Source of the DNA: Trichaptum fuscoviolaceum
Taxonomy: Eukaryota; Basidiomycota; Agaricomycetes; Hymenochaetales; Trichaptaceae
Assembly: GCA_910574455.1 (NCBI GenBank)
Contig: CAJSYZ010000004.1
Location: 1,488,001 to 1,552,000, forward strand
DNA length: 64,000 bases
Reading direction: 5' to 3'
This document shows positions 10,690 to 21,790 of this stretch, in pieces (the stretch's first letter is position 1; each line of letters starts with the position of its first letter). Made by a program: the position numbers and the translations under genes. Below the pieces are notes generated by a model. The model ran no database searches. It was not told where the DNA came from and saw only the letters and a list, made by a program, of their open reading frames with translations.

Positions 10690-12450
10690 TCAATCAAGCC
10701 CTTGAACCTCCAAACTATGACGGGGATCTTGCACTAAGTAGTTCCATTCTTCCACTGCGTGCTGATCCACTTTATCTTCTCCATCCTCGTCCCCCTCTTC
10801 GTCTTCCCCCTCATCCTCGTCTTCGGTTGCGACCTCTTCTGGAGCTACCTGAAGCATGCTCCTTGGAAGAGAGGTCCCTATAAGGGAGCTAAACTGTTCT
10901 GGATTCCCCGGCAGCTGTCCACGTAGAAGAGCAATACTGGCTTTCTTGGGGGGATTTTCCTTCTTGCGATCCCTTGGAAGCTGAACGCCTTGAGCCCACT
11001 TGAAGAAGTTCTCCTTATCCCAGATCTTCTTGACGCGCCGGAGCTCCTTGCGATTGTCGCCGAAATAAGCTCTTTCGTAAGAATCTGTTGAGAAGTCTCG
11101 GTCGGGGAAATTGATAAACGCAGCCCTCTTCTTCAGAGAAAATGGCCTCAACTCGTCCTTGACCCTCTTCAAGAAATTTTTCATGTCGCCTTCCATCCAT
11201 TTGTCTACCCACTCTACCGTCACGTACGTGTGGAAAACAGCCTCGCGCCAGAAGAATGCTGAATCGGTGGGTTTCTTCTCCGTCGCCTTACCCCCGGAAT
11301 GAATCCAAGTGACTAGAAAGTTGACCTGTTCTCCACTGAAGCTATCCCGAAAATCATCCATTAATCCCCGTATGGCTGAGGTGATGTTCTTGATATCGTC
11401 TGGATTGTCGTTCTTGAAGACGAACGAGCTGTAGAGCTCGTAGGTCTTATTCGTTGGATAAGCTCTTTCGACCTCCTCGAACCATTGATTCACAAGGGTC
11501 TCATAAAAAAAACGCGTAGACGGTTCAGGAAGGACTCTCCGCTTGAGTTGAGCTTTAAGAGCTTCGTTCTTGATGAAATTGTCGATAGTCTTGTCGAACT
11601 CGGATTTGCTGCCGTCAAAGGTAACGATGAACCGGACTCCTCCTGAATTGCTCTGTCGGAGGTCACATATCCAGGTGGTATCGATGGTCATCTTGTTAGG
11701 CCATGCCGTTGTATAGAAATCGTTCATCGTCGCGATAACCTTATTGGTAAACCCCTTCTCAGGGAACCACTGGTACCTCCCGGCCACTACCGTGCCAGCT
11801 GTGTTCTCCAGCTGCTGGACCTTGAGCTTCATTTGAACCACGACACCAAAGTTACCGCCACCTGCACCGCGAAGAGCCCAGAAGAGCCTGCCCTCGTTGG
11901 ACTTCGGATCGTCCGTTTCCTTGACGGTGACCAACTCTCCATTTGCTGTCACAAGGGTAGCCTCCATCAGATTATCACTCCCCATCCCGAAGCTTCGAGT
12001 GAATGGGCTGAGACCGCCCCCGAGGATGAAGCCGCTCACTCCCACAGTGGGACATCGACCGCCATTGATGATGTAGCCATTGTAACCGCCATTGATGAGT
12101 GTCTGGTACACATGGCCCCATTGACAGCCCGCGTCAATGGTGACGACCTTCGCCTTCATGTCGAGCTTGGCCTTTTTCATCCTCCGTAGGTCTAGCAAGA
12201 TACCCTTGAAGGCAGTGGAGTGACCCGCATAGGAATGGCCTCTACATTTGATAGTGATATTGAGCTTTTTCGATTTTGCCTCCTTGATAATGGTCTGGAT
12301 ATGAGCAGCGGTCTCGGGTTGGATGACACAATCGGGCCTGGAAAAGCGATATAATAGGTTTGAAGTTGCGATAGCTTTGTCGTATTCTTCCTGCCCAGGT
12401 TCAAGGACTAGGATCTGCTGCGATTTGAAGGCCTTGATAGCATTGTTCAT
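10690..12450 (-). CDS. Bicovalent FAD-linked oxidase (berberine-bridge-enzyme-like)
   Basis: A single open frame without introns. I place the start at 12450, giving 586 aa, because the residues after it (MNNAIKAF...) fit the usual beginning of this family; an in-frame ATG upstream at 12675 would add 75 unusual residues. FAD is predicted to be bound twice: CRGHSYAG with His72, and GGRCPTVGVSGFILGGG with Cys133. The C-terminal BBE motif ERAYFGDN...VKKIWDKENFFKW is present near residues 490-520. No signal peptide is visible. The protein ends with an unusual acidic tail (runs of Glu/Asp near residue 560) not typical of the family. Such enzymes oxidise alcohols or catechols or form rings using O2. 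It lies between the two duplicated UbiA/adenylation cassettes, so a tailoring role in the same pathway is plausible but unproven. Confidence 0.9.
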   Translation of the reverse strand: MNNAIKAFKSQQILVLEPGQEEYDKAIATSNLLYRFSRPDCVIQPETAAHIQTIIKEAKSKKLNITIKCRGHSYAGHSTAFKGILLDLRRMKKAKLDMKAKVVTIDAGCQWGHVYQTLINGGYNGYIINGGRCPTVGVSGFILGGGLSPFTRSFGMGSDNLMEATLVTANGELVTVKETDDPKSNEGRLFWALRGAGGGNFGVVVQMKLKVQQLENTAGTVVAGRYQWFPEKGFTNKVIATMNDFYTTAWPNKMTIDTTWICDLRQSNSGGVRFIVTFDGSKSEFDKTIDNFIKNEALKAQLKRRVLPEPSTRFFYETLVNQWFEEVERAYPTNKTYELYSSFVFKNDNPDDIKNITSAIRGLMDDFRDSFSGEQVNFLVTWIHSGGKATEKKPTDSAFFWREAVFHTYVTVEWVDKWMEGDMKNFLKRVKDELRPFSLKKRAAFINFPDRDFSTDSYERAYFGDNRKELRRVKKIWDKENFFKWAQGVQLPRDRKKENPPKKASIALLRGQLPGNPEQFSSLIGTSLPRSMLQVAPEEVATEDEDEGEDEEGDEDGEDKVDQHAVEEWNYLVQDPRHSLEVQGLD

Positions 12451-13127
12451 GGTTGAGTATTTAGACCAACAAAGGTGGTGGGGGTTTGGAGGGAAGTGGG
12501 CTGTGGGGGAGGCAGAGTAAAGTGCGATCTGAGCGGTAAAGCGATTCGGATGCCAACGCACCGGTGCTAAGTTTGGATCGACAACCTGTGACCCCGGCGA
12601 ACAGGGAAAGAAGGCTTTCTTTGCTTCATTCAGGGCAACTTGAAGGTTAATGATGGTCTCGGACTGCGAGGGCATACATAAATATGACCGTTAACATCCC
12701 GCTGAAGCCAGTTTGGATTAACGAGGAAGTATCGGGGCTTGTGAAGAAAGTGCGGTCACTCAAGGTCGTCGTGCTGATTGCGGAGGGGAAGCACAACCGC
12801 GTGTCCGGGATGAAATCAACGGTCGACGCAGTCAAGCTAACATCGGGTTTGACGCCTAGTTTTGAAGAACAACGAGTGTCCCGCTTGACTACGCTGCAAC
12901 CCCTACTAGTACGCTTTCGAGCACGAGAACAGGAGGCCAATCCAAGGTAGACGCTTCAAATTATGTCATGCTCTTGCTTAGTTATCAACGGCCAGCACAC
13001 GAAAGTGCAAAGTGCAATCGAGCGTCCACAGGCTTACTATACTAGTAGTAGTAAGTCCGAGTCCGAATTGCCACGAAGTGAGGTTATGCTCAGTTACCGT
13101 AGGCTTCTTCGTCTATATTCAGAGGTA
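12451..13127. other. Upstream region of the oxidase gene; no gene recognised
   Basis: Contains the presumed oxidase promoter and the left boundary of cassette B at about 13128. A short plus-strand frame (12684-12950) has no known motif. Nothing else seen. Confidence 0.5.
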
Positions 13128-14001
13128 GACTGTCTTAGCCACAGCTGCCGCTCTTCATGACATCAGGAAGCTTCCTCATGTCATATTCTGGATCTGGATG
13201 CACATCTGGGCAATCAGATCATCAATCCAGAGGAAAATAAACTGAACAAGAAAGACCGACCACTAGCTTCGGGCCGGATCACGCTACGCAACGCACACGG
13301 CCTGTCTCGTCCTGTCTACGTGCTACAGCACAGAAACCGTGTATGCAAGTATCGCTATCGCCGTCCTGTCACTCATGTACAACGAATTGGGAGGACATCT
13401 CAATTGGATGAGCCGGAGCACTCTGCTCCCGGTCGACTATGCCTTCTTTGAGATTGGAGCGTGCCTGGTTGCAAGTGAGTCTCACTGTTGTCATATGTAG
13501 ATTAATACGACGAACGTACTGACGAGAGACTTCTTGTCTGAAGGCCAAGATCCCCACAAGCTCGGTGATATAGCAATGTTATCTGTGTTAATGAGCGCCG
13601 GGGCATATGGCACTACAAACCAGGCAACAGACTTCAAAGACATCGAAGGCGACCGTTTACTGGGACGAAAGACGATCCCGATTGCTGCTCCCACCTTGTC
13701 TCGGCCCACATTGCTTCTGCTGATGTGTGCCTGGTCTATTGCTCTCACGAGAGTATGGGAGCTTGACATCCTCGCCGCCGTAGCATTCAGCGCCCTCGGA
13801 TTCGCAGTCGGTGCTCGGTTCATGCTCTTTCAATCAGTAATAGCTGACAAGAAGTCCTGCTTACTGTACAACGTAAGTGCGCCATGGTGATATCGTTTCT
13901 CCTGCATGACATGCTGAAGCGGACCTTAGATTTGGCTTTCAACAATCCATATCCTCCCGGCGTACTGGAGGTTTGTCGTATCAACCCGCGCTCAGATTTA
14001 G
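13128..14001 (+). pseudogene. UbiA-family prenyltransferase pseudogene, copy 3
   Basis: Nearly identical to 4111-5013 but has no first exon and no promoter: homology starts exactly at the intron 1/exon 2 border. Exon 2 has lost 14 bases after GCACATC (near 13206) and 23 bases near 13298, both frame-breaking. Exon 3 (from about 13544, with TDFKDIEGDR) and the final exon to the TAG at 13999-14001 are still intact. The high similarity to copy 2 shows recent duplication followed by loss. Confidence 0.85.
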
Positions 14002-14169
14002 GTAGGGATAAACTGAGTCAGCTCGGAGGGATGTCGTATTTCTTGTAAATTTTTAAAATACTCCAGAACAAACACTAATTTGCGGAGAGGTTGATACATC
14101 GAATCTATGTTGTGTAACAAACGCACCCAAGTTGTAAGACAGAGGTTTGTATCGGAAGATTGCGCAGTT

Positions 14170-16980
14170 CTAGGCATTAAGCACACCGTATTTACTCTCG
14201 GTTTTCGCGGAACTTGAGATGGCTCCACCTAGTAAAGTTGACGCTTCTGTCAGGCTCAATACGTAGGATGCTAGTGACGAGATTGAACGGTGTTGGTGAA
14301 CGAAGGACTCGGGTATGATTCCATATCCACTGGCAGATGGTGAGGTCTTCTCAAGCGCAGTCACGATGGTATTGCAGATCTTTGTAGCCTGTAAGCTACG
14401 AAAAATGAGACACGCTTAGTACAAAGGCAGTGAACATGACAACACGAATGCGTACCTATTACACCCGCTCGCAAAGAAATCTTCGTCATCGGAGATTTCA
14501 CGCTTCAAAACTTCGGTGACAACGATGCGGATGAACGAAATAGTGCTCGTTTGCGACCATTCGGTTGGCGAAGAGATATGTGGCTGCGCTGCCTCTTGGA
14601 TTGCTGCATACAAAGCGTCGATCTCATCTTCATAATCAGCGATAACAGCCTGCCTCCGCACAGTGTTCTTTGCCGTATAAGTGAACGGCTTGTTTGGGGT
14701 GCAGACGAGTATCATCTGTGGAAAATATCAGGACAGGAGGATACAGTCGTTATTGGTTAGAAGACCGTCATGCTGTACCTCTTTAAAGACTCGAGAATGC
14801 GGCGGGGCGTATTCGTTCATTCTTTGTACAGTTGGCCTGTCCATCAGTTCAGCCCCAAGTAAGCCCAACTACAGAGAACCACAGAGCATACCAAACCAGA
14901 TCTCTAAACTCATTAAGCGCTTCGTCATTGCTCGTATTGAATTTAAATGCTGGCATTGGGTCGAAAATGATGCCAGGGGAGGACCTTCCGCGCCCAAACA
15001 TCACCGATGATAGGACATAAGGATCTTGATTGAGAATATTTTCTGCAGTGAATATATGCGATCAGCTAAAGTAGTCCAAATCGAGATTTTCCGGATGCAA
15101 ACCTAAAGGTCCAGGATTAGTCTATATATAGTTGGATGAGATTATACAGTAATAGAGCACGGAGAAAGTCCTTCGCACCTTCTCTCCGGTGGGATGCATG
15201 ATTTGGTCATCAACCCTACCAAAGACCTTCCAATAGTTGGGCTTCGTGGGGTGGGGAATGAACAAATCACCCGTTGCGTAGGCGTCAATTCCATCGAGCG
15301 TGGTATTGAAGACGCAAGGCACTCCATACGTTTTAGGCTGAGAACTATTTAGCTTTTGTAGTAATAGAAGACTATGCAGTGCTTACAACAATGACAAGTT
15401 CTGATTTCCCGCTATCATAAGGGACAAATTTGCCGTTGATGGTACTGGAAAGTCGAAAGTATTCCCAATCTTCAAAAGATTCTCCTTGGAAGCGGCGTGA
15501 GCGAATGGAAGTAATAACACTTCCAGATAGTACCTGGCAGGATAGGGCTGATTATTCCGACTTCGGTGCTGCGCAGAGGTCAGCGAAACTTGTACAGAAA
15601 ATTTTAGAACCGAAGAAACCGTACCAAGCGTATAAAAGAAAGATGCCAACGCCCTGTTTCCACAAATCATCGCCAGTCAACTTGTTCAGAGAGCCGCCTC
15701 CGCAAATCTTTATGTCATGTAAGTCAAGAAGGACACTTCCAATATCCATGTCCAGGTGTCCGCTTACAATGCCAAAAATAGACTTCAAATATTCGACGTA
15801 TTCCCTCTTCTGTGACCAGGCCTACGAAAAGGTAGGTTGAGTGATCTACGTCAGTAAGTATAATCAGGAGACAACTCACCTCTACGAAAGTCGGAAGGCA
15901 GAGGATAATTTCACTTTTAGTGTCTATACACGATTTCATCACACTGTCGGGATCCGGGAGTGTGGCCGGGCTGCGGGGTTCAAATGCAGATATTACAAGG
16001 CCGAACATAGCCTATAGAAAATACATCAACATCCAGTTAAAGGTTGCCGGTTGTTCTCAAACGTACTGTCCAGGCAATCTGCATCATACCCATGCCGTGA
16101 TACATCGGTATTGAGTGTCCCGAGAAACGCCGGCCAGTGAAGTCAACCTCCCCGAAATCTAGAAAAGGAGTACTTAAGTAATATAACAAGAGCCACGCAG
16201 CTAGAACTCACAAGGCATCAGACCAACTTGAAGCAAATGATACTGAGTCCAGATTATAGGCTTCGGGAAGTTGGTCGATCCGGACGAATGCAATATGATG
16301 ACTGCATCCTCGACGTTAAATTCTCTCGGCTGTAGGGGCTCGAATGGCTCAGTCATGGGTCTATAAATTTCGTTGAAGGTAGGAATTATGGACACTCTCG
16401 GTTTCGACTCTTCAGAGCCTTCAACTAGAGCAAGAGAGCTAGCAACAAGATCCTGGGACGTGCTTTCCGGCCCGAGTAAGATATGTGAGACATTCGCTTT
16501 TCGGAACAAGTGCGCAACTGCTGCTGGAGAATTTCGAGGGGATATAGGACAAGCTGTGAAGCCCGCTCGAAAGATGCCTGCCATGACAGTGAAGTAGGTG
16601 ATAGAGTCTGGAAAATAAATTTTGTGTCTTTTACGCCAATAATTATATTAAAGCCATTATGAGCACACATTACCTGTTGCTGCCAAAATCGCCACCACTG
16701 GAATTTCTGTGGCTTTCGGCTTCACTCGATCCATCACAATCCGTGCAGAGCGATGAATTGCGTGGACACCTTGAGTCCACAAAATAACATGTTCCTTACC
16801 ATGGTCGTCGGAGTAGACAAATAACGGATGGTTTGGAGTATTCATTAGGTGCCAGTCGAACATCTCGGGCACAGTCAAAGATCCATCTATCGGTGGGGCT
16901 CTGAATGTCCTACTAACACGGGCTTGTGTAGCAGGAGGAGGAGGAATAGGGAAGATCTTGTACTTCATAGCAGACGTCAT
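14170..16980 (-). CDS. Adenylation-thiolation didomain (NRPS-like), apparently intact
   Basis: Fourteen exons can be joined in frame: 16980-16674, 16607-16212, 16158-16067, 16011-15880, 15821-15768, 15707-15625, 15568-15534, 15484-15387, 15337-15179, 15121-15103, 15042-14892, 14836-14779, 14715-14456, 14395-14170; 689 aa. It should activate a carboxylic acid as AMP ester and load it on its own carrier domain. Seen: core A3 ILHSSGSTNFPK near residue 208, PMYHGMGMMQ, DAYATGDLFIPHPTKP, FGRVDDQIM, TGEK-TNPGPL, then a carrier domain with FFASGCNSLQAT (phosphopantetheine Ser615). The usual Asp before that Ser is Asn here. It ends soon after the carrier domain: the thioester-reductase domain of fungal aryl-acid reductases is absent, as in the cassette A copy. 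It might work with a separate partner, or be a shortened relic. Confidence 0.82.
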
Positions 16981-17384
16981 GATGAGCGAGAGGAGAAGGA
17001 AAAGAGGGAAGCAATAGGGCGTTCACTGTCAGGCTTTGGTTGATGTCTTGGGAAACATGGCAGACAGTCGGTTTATGTATAACGGTCCGGATGGGGCGAT
17101 ATGGCAGACTGAGTTCTAGTAGATATGATGGAGGCCTCAAATGCGCGGCAGACGAGGAGTCTTCGTTGTCTGTGAGGCACAGTTCCATAGAGCGTAGGAA
17201 AGCAAACTGAACCTCCCATCCGTCGGTTCAATCAGGTGCAGTACCTCGACAACAGCAAGAACGTGCATTCACCATCTGTTACGATTGGTTGACGAAGGCC
17301 ACGACTATCTTGTCAAGAATGTCTAAATAGTATGAGCTAGACCGCTCCCGGATCTTTCGCGTGAGAGTCGGAGAGCATTGGGCG

Positions 17385-19125
17385 CTGGTGTGTGGGAACA
17401 CGCGAATGTAAACTTCATCGAAACCTTATTACTTTTACCAAGGGGCGTATCTGTGAATATAAGAAGACAACAAAATGTTGGTTTGTTTCTATCAGGAAAC
17501 TGATAGCTCCGGTGCGGAAAGCATGGTGAGCCGACTTGTTGATGTAATCTGCTGCTCCAGCCCCGAACACTACCTCGATGATCGCGTGGTGGAGGATATA
17601 TGTAAGTTCGTGAGCGAAAGGGTTGGCGGATGTACCCTAGCCAGCTAAATAACTCTGAGCGTTTGTCAGATAACAGACAAAGAAATCACTGAAACCTATC
17701 CCACCCTTACTGCTATTCTCCGTTAGTTGCACTAAGTTATGACTGCGAGACGCGTCTGATCGTATTCAAGTTCCTGGCGTTGGCCTCGCGTGCACATCTT
17801 CGAGCGCCGTCAACTCTTGATGCACTCTTCGAGTGGCAAATCCACCCAGTCTTCAACGCCCTGCGTAATCTACGAGATTATTGCGCGGGGTTCTTCCAGG
17901 TCTAGGACGTTCTGAGGGTAAATACTGTTACGGAATAGATGGCAGCTATTTGAGTGAATGAAAAAAGGACTTACGATCGTTGATATACCTTGCTGTGCAC
18001 GCATGTGTCGGCGCATTATAGGGGTAGCTTAGCACTGTTATCCACGAGGAGCTTGTATTGGACACCATATGAGGTATTGCGCGGGTTCCGCATTGCATTA
18101 GCTACAACAGACAGTCCTTTGGGTTTAGATGTTTTGGTTCTGTCGTGCAAAGCCAGTAGAAGAAAAAAGGCATGTTTAAATTTAAGAGTTGCGTTCTCAC
18201 GCCTTACTAGTCACGTTTAATCATGCTCCCACGGTTCGGACGAAGCCGAGCAAGATCAGGGTCATTTCATGGGTATGAAACTTGAACCCACTGGCATCTT
18301 TGGCATCAAAGTCTCTTGGGCTTCACTGGCATACTACATGTTGACTCCTGAGGCTGACTTTAGCGTACGTTGACCTACATAGACGTTAGTTGCTCTAATC
18401 GTACCTTCAGGGAGACGCAGGCTTGACTTAGAGTACATTCGCATGTAACTGTTCTTTCCCGAAGCCAAACTGCGTTAAGCCTGAGTGCGAGCTGCGACCT
18501 GCTGTGAGTAACTCGAAAGGGATGTCCCTAGTTTCGAGGCTATGCACTCCGCTCTCCTCTGTCCTGCTGCTTCTCTCACTGTTGGTCTCCATCCAATTAG
18601 AAATGGCGAGGCTCACGCAAGAGTGATGAGGTTTGTGCGCATATCCCACCGTTTATGATTTTAAAAAAAACCGACTAAATGCGCTCAAAACTGCGGATAC
18701 GCTGCTCGAGTCAATAGTAGAGTCTTTGCAAAGAGTATATGACTCGCGAATATACTATCTGACTGAGCTCACACGATGGCTACTCCGGATACAATGTACT
18801 CCTCCACGTAGCATATATGCTATCATCACAATGCCTTTCTCCTTACTAGTCCCTTGGATGACCACCGGGATTACACGACACGCTCGAAAACTTGAATTTG
18901 GAACCGGAAAATTATGGAACTACAAACATACAATATATATGTGATTGGAGGTAATGTCTGGTAACTAAACACTACTAGAAGTCTGGAATACATTTGTCAG
19001 ATGAATTTATGGGACAATATGACGTGCGACAAAGTCAAGGTTAAGTAGACAGGTATGATGAGACAAGTTGATGAACATCGGAGGATCGTGTGTTAACTCT
19101 GACATTCTGCTTAGACTTCTGCCAT
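17385..19125. other. Gap between adenylation gene and small TM gene
   Basis: No confident gene. Two stretches read like exons of unknown genes: 17474-17905 (plus; frames with VICCSSPEHYLDDRVVEDI and LIVFKFLALASRAHL) and 18240-18370 (plus; GHFMGMKLEPTGIFGIKVSW). I could not join them consistently, so they may be remnants. Confidence 0.4.
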
Positions 19126-19670
19126 TTACACATTGCCGTAAGCAGGTTTTCCACCCTAAGAGTAAACAAATGAGTATAGTAGAGTAGAATAATCATATAC
19201 ATGACGTACGGGTGCGTATGCTGGCGGGGGTGCGGTAGGCCCCATACCTGACTGACCCATGGGAGGACCAGCGCGGTTCTTTCCGAACATCCCGAACTGT
19301 CCAAATCTTCCACCTCCACCTCCGCCTCCATAACCCGCTCCTGTGCCAGCACCTGGTCCTACACCCGCACCTGGACCTGTTCCCATTGTGGAACGACTCC
19401 TTCGGCGTCTCAAAACGAGGCAGCAGCATAGAAGGCAAACAAATAATAATACGAGAGCGCCTTGATAAATTATGGGTTAGTATTGTGACGAGAATGTACC
19501 AATCTGACGAAAAGGAATTCACCAATTGCAATGCCCGCAATAGCACCCCCAGCGATTCGTCTACCTCTTGACCGTCCGCCTGAGGTCCCGGATCCAATGG
19601 AGCTGCTGCTCGAATGGGCCTCAAGCGCAAACGAAGCGATTGTAAGGAGGATTACGGCAAGCGAGTACAT
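19126..19670 (-). CDS. Small Gly-rich signal-peptide/one-TM protein
   Basis: Three exons (19670-19523, 19460-19210, 19155-19126) give 142 aa. The start is a typical signal peptide (MYSLAVILLTIASFALEAHS), followed by a Ser/Gly-rich outer part, a hydrophobic segment rich in Cys (ALVLLFVCLLCCCLVL) and an Arg cluster (RRRRSRS) that would sit on the cytosolic side. The tail is Gly-rich and ends Pro/Tyr-rich (APPPAYAP, then GGKPAYGNV). Layout, intron positions and phases resemble the gene at 21164-21790, suggesting one family of fungal single-pass membrane proteins. No enzyme domain; function unknown. Confidence 0.7.
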
Positions 19671-21163
19671 TTTGGTGATGTCGAGTGCACTATGTCAAGA
19701 GGAGTTACTCATCTCTGTATTGTGTCGTTCGCATCTTATAGGCCATGGGCTTGCAATGCGCACAGTGCGCAGGTAACAAATGAAGTAATGAGTGACCACC
19801 GATATACGTCATCGGCCCATCATATGGTCCACAATAGAAGCCAAACTGATTCTCCTCACTTTATGCCAATCCCAGTATCTTTACTCCATACTTTGGCTCA
19901 TCATAATTCCATTAAGCAGTTCAATTTATCAGTATTGGCGTTCTTTGATTCCAGCTCGTAGTATTGAAACCGCAATCTTATACAGTAATACACACTGTCC
20001 AAAAGATAGACATTGTGATCGTTGCTTCAAGACTCAGACAACTCGCAGACACAGCCCAAAGAAATTTGTGATGCTGCACCAAGGACAACAAGTGCATCAA
20101 TGGATGTGCAATATACAAAGTCAGGCACATTCAAGTTGCTAGTGGAGCTCATCTATTTGTAGTTCAAGCTTTTGTCTGGCATATTCATAGCCACCCTTTA
20201 TCGTTCTTGAGCCGAGACTCAGAATTAGCTGGTCTATCAGCGGGACTAGAGCTGGTAAACTTGAACGCTTCAAGTCACTCAACAGTCACAGCCGTCTACC
20301 GCAGTCGCCAGAATCACTAACACAGCTGTACAACGAGTCAGAGGATAGGGTACATACGATTTCCTCAATTTGCATATTTCCTTCGCCGTCATTATCGTCG
20401 ATTTGAACTAGGTGAATAAGATCGTACTAAAAAAGACCTAAGAAAACTAGATGTCAATAAAGAGTTAGGTTTGATGTCACTCTGGTATGGTCTCTACAAC
20501 ACGCCGCCGACTAACCGGGCAACTGCCAATAGTTCTAACCTCGAGGAAAAAATGAACGTTGACGAAGCTCTACCCCAGCATAATCCGATGAGTAGACAGT
20601 CCCGAACTCTACTTGCTGGAATGATGCGCCTTCGTAAAGTCCCAACATCTCATCATCGCCGAATCAAACTTACTCAGACAGTGCCTGGGTCGCAGCGCTC
20701 ACGTTCAGGAAAGCATTCAATGCATACATCGCTTCACGAGCGGCGACGTTCAGACCGGCCACAACTGGCCTTCCACTGCGCTCATACCTGTGCTGTATAT
20801 AGGAGTATATCACTGCAGCATAATCGGGTACCTGACGCTTGACCATAAAGGAGGGAAAACGCGCCCATACCAGAGGGCGCGAGTGGCAGCAGGCTTTGGT
20901 CTAATGAGAGCATCTGTACTCACCATTTCGTCCTTAGATCGAAAGATCAAAACGTACTTTAGTAAACCTTCTGGTAAAGATAGATCAAGAGATCGACGGC
21001 TGATGCGCTGTATGGCAGTACCAGTGAAGAAATGATAGACCGGATTCAGTAAGTAATTGTGACGCAGATTGAGGTTCTGCCTCAGTAATGAAGCAACATT
21101 ATAAAAAGCAAGGGCTACTCACTTTCTCGGAAGCATCTTCGACCTCGACTACCCCTTTCACCA
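19671..21163. other. Intergenic region between two small TM genes; nothing recognised
   Basis: Only short low-quality frames without motifs. It presumably holds the promoters of the divergent genes at 19670 (minus) and 21164 (plus). Confidence 0.5.
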
Positions 21164-21790
21164 ATGTCCACTCGTCCACTATTTAGCTTTGTTGCCGCTG
21201 CCCTCTTCTTCGGAGACGTGTCCGCAAGGGCGAGAGTGGGAATGGGCGGTTCCGGGGGAAGGGCCATTCGCTTTGCAGGCAACGTCCTTAGAGGTGTCGT
21301 CGTAGGTCAGAAACCTTGTCTTTCTTTTTCAGGCACCTAACATTTGACGTGACTGACCTCCAAAAATAAATTCAAGCTATTGTCATCGTCGTCCTACTTA
21401 TTGTGGTTGCCCTCGTGTTCGTCATAAGGAAGGTGCGGCGAAGGAGATCACAGGCTTTGCCCAGCGCGAATGCGGGTCTCACAGAAGACATCCGGGTGAA
21501 GCCTTTCGACCCTTATGTCGAGGCTGTGAGTGGCCCTCCGCCACCGCCGCAATTCCCGACTCCACAAGTGCCAGTGCCGCCGTACATCAAGCAAGAAGGC
21601 AGTGTACCTATATTACCCGCCGTAAGCTCCCGTTATATAATTCACTTTTGCTTCAACTTCGTACTTAAGATCTACGCATGACCAGCACCCCTCCGGAGCA
21701 TATTTCGGAAACAGGCCAAATCATTCGAGCACTTATGAGCAGTATGGCTACTGGAATAACGCCCATCAACAGTCCGGTATGATACCATAA
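21164..21790 (+). CDS. Small Pro-rich signal-peptide/one-TM protein
   Basis: Three exons (21164-21305, 21377-21621, 21686-21790) give 163 aa. N-terminal signal-like segment (LFSFVAAALFFGDVSA), short Gly-rich region, a strong membrane segment (AIVIVVLLIVVALVFVI) followed by RKVRRRRS, then a Pro-rich cytosolic tail (PPPPPQFPTPQVPVPP) and a Tyr/Gly/Asn-rich end. The first intron falls just before the membrane segment, in the same phase as in the gene at 19126-19670. Likely a paralogue pair in divergent orientation. The Pro-rich tail could bind SH3- or WW-type partners; this is speculation. Confidence 0.7.

Larger units (their letters stand above)
13128..17384 (+). repeat. Segmental duplication, cassette B
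   Basis: Collinear with 4111-10470. Carries the dead UbiA copy and the open adenylation-thiolation gene. It preserves the ancestral sequence at both transposon insertion sites of cassette A and therefore serves as the empty-site reference. Homology stops within the 5' flank of the adenylation gene near 17384. Confidence 0.88.

Noticed and set aside
12450..12675. Start of the flavin oxidase at 12675
   Set aside because: The added 75 residues do not resemble this family, whereas the Met at 12450 fits the usual N-terminus.
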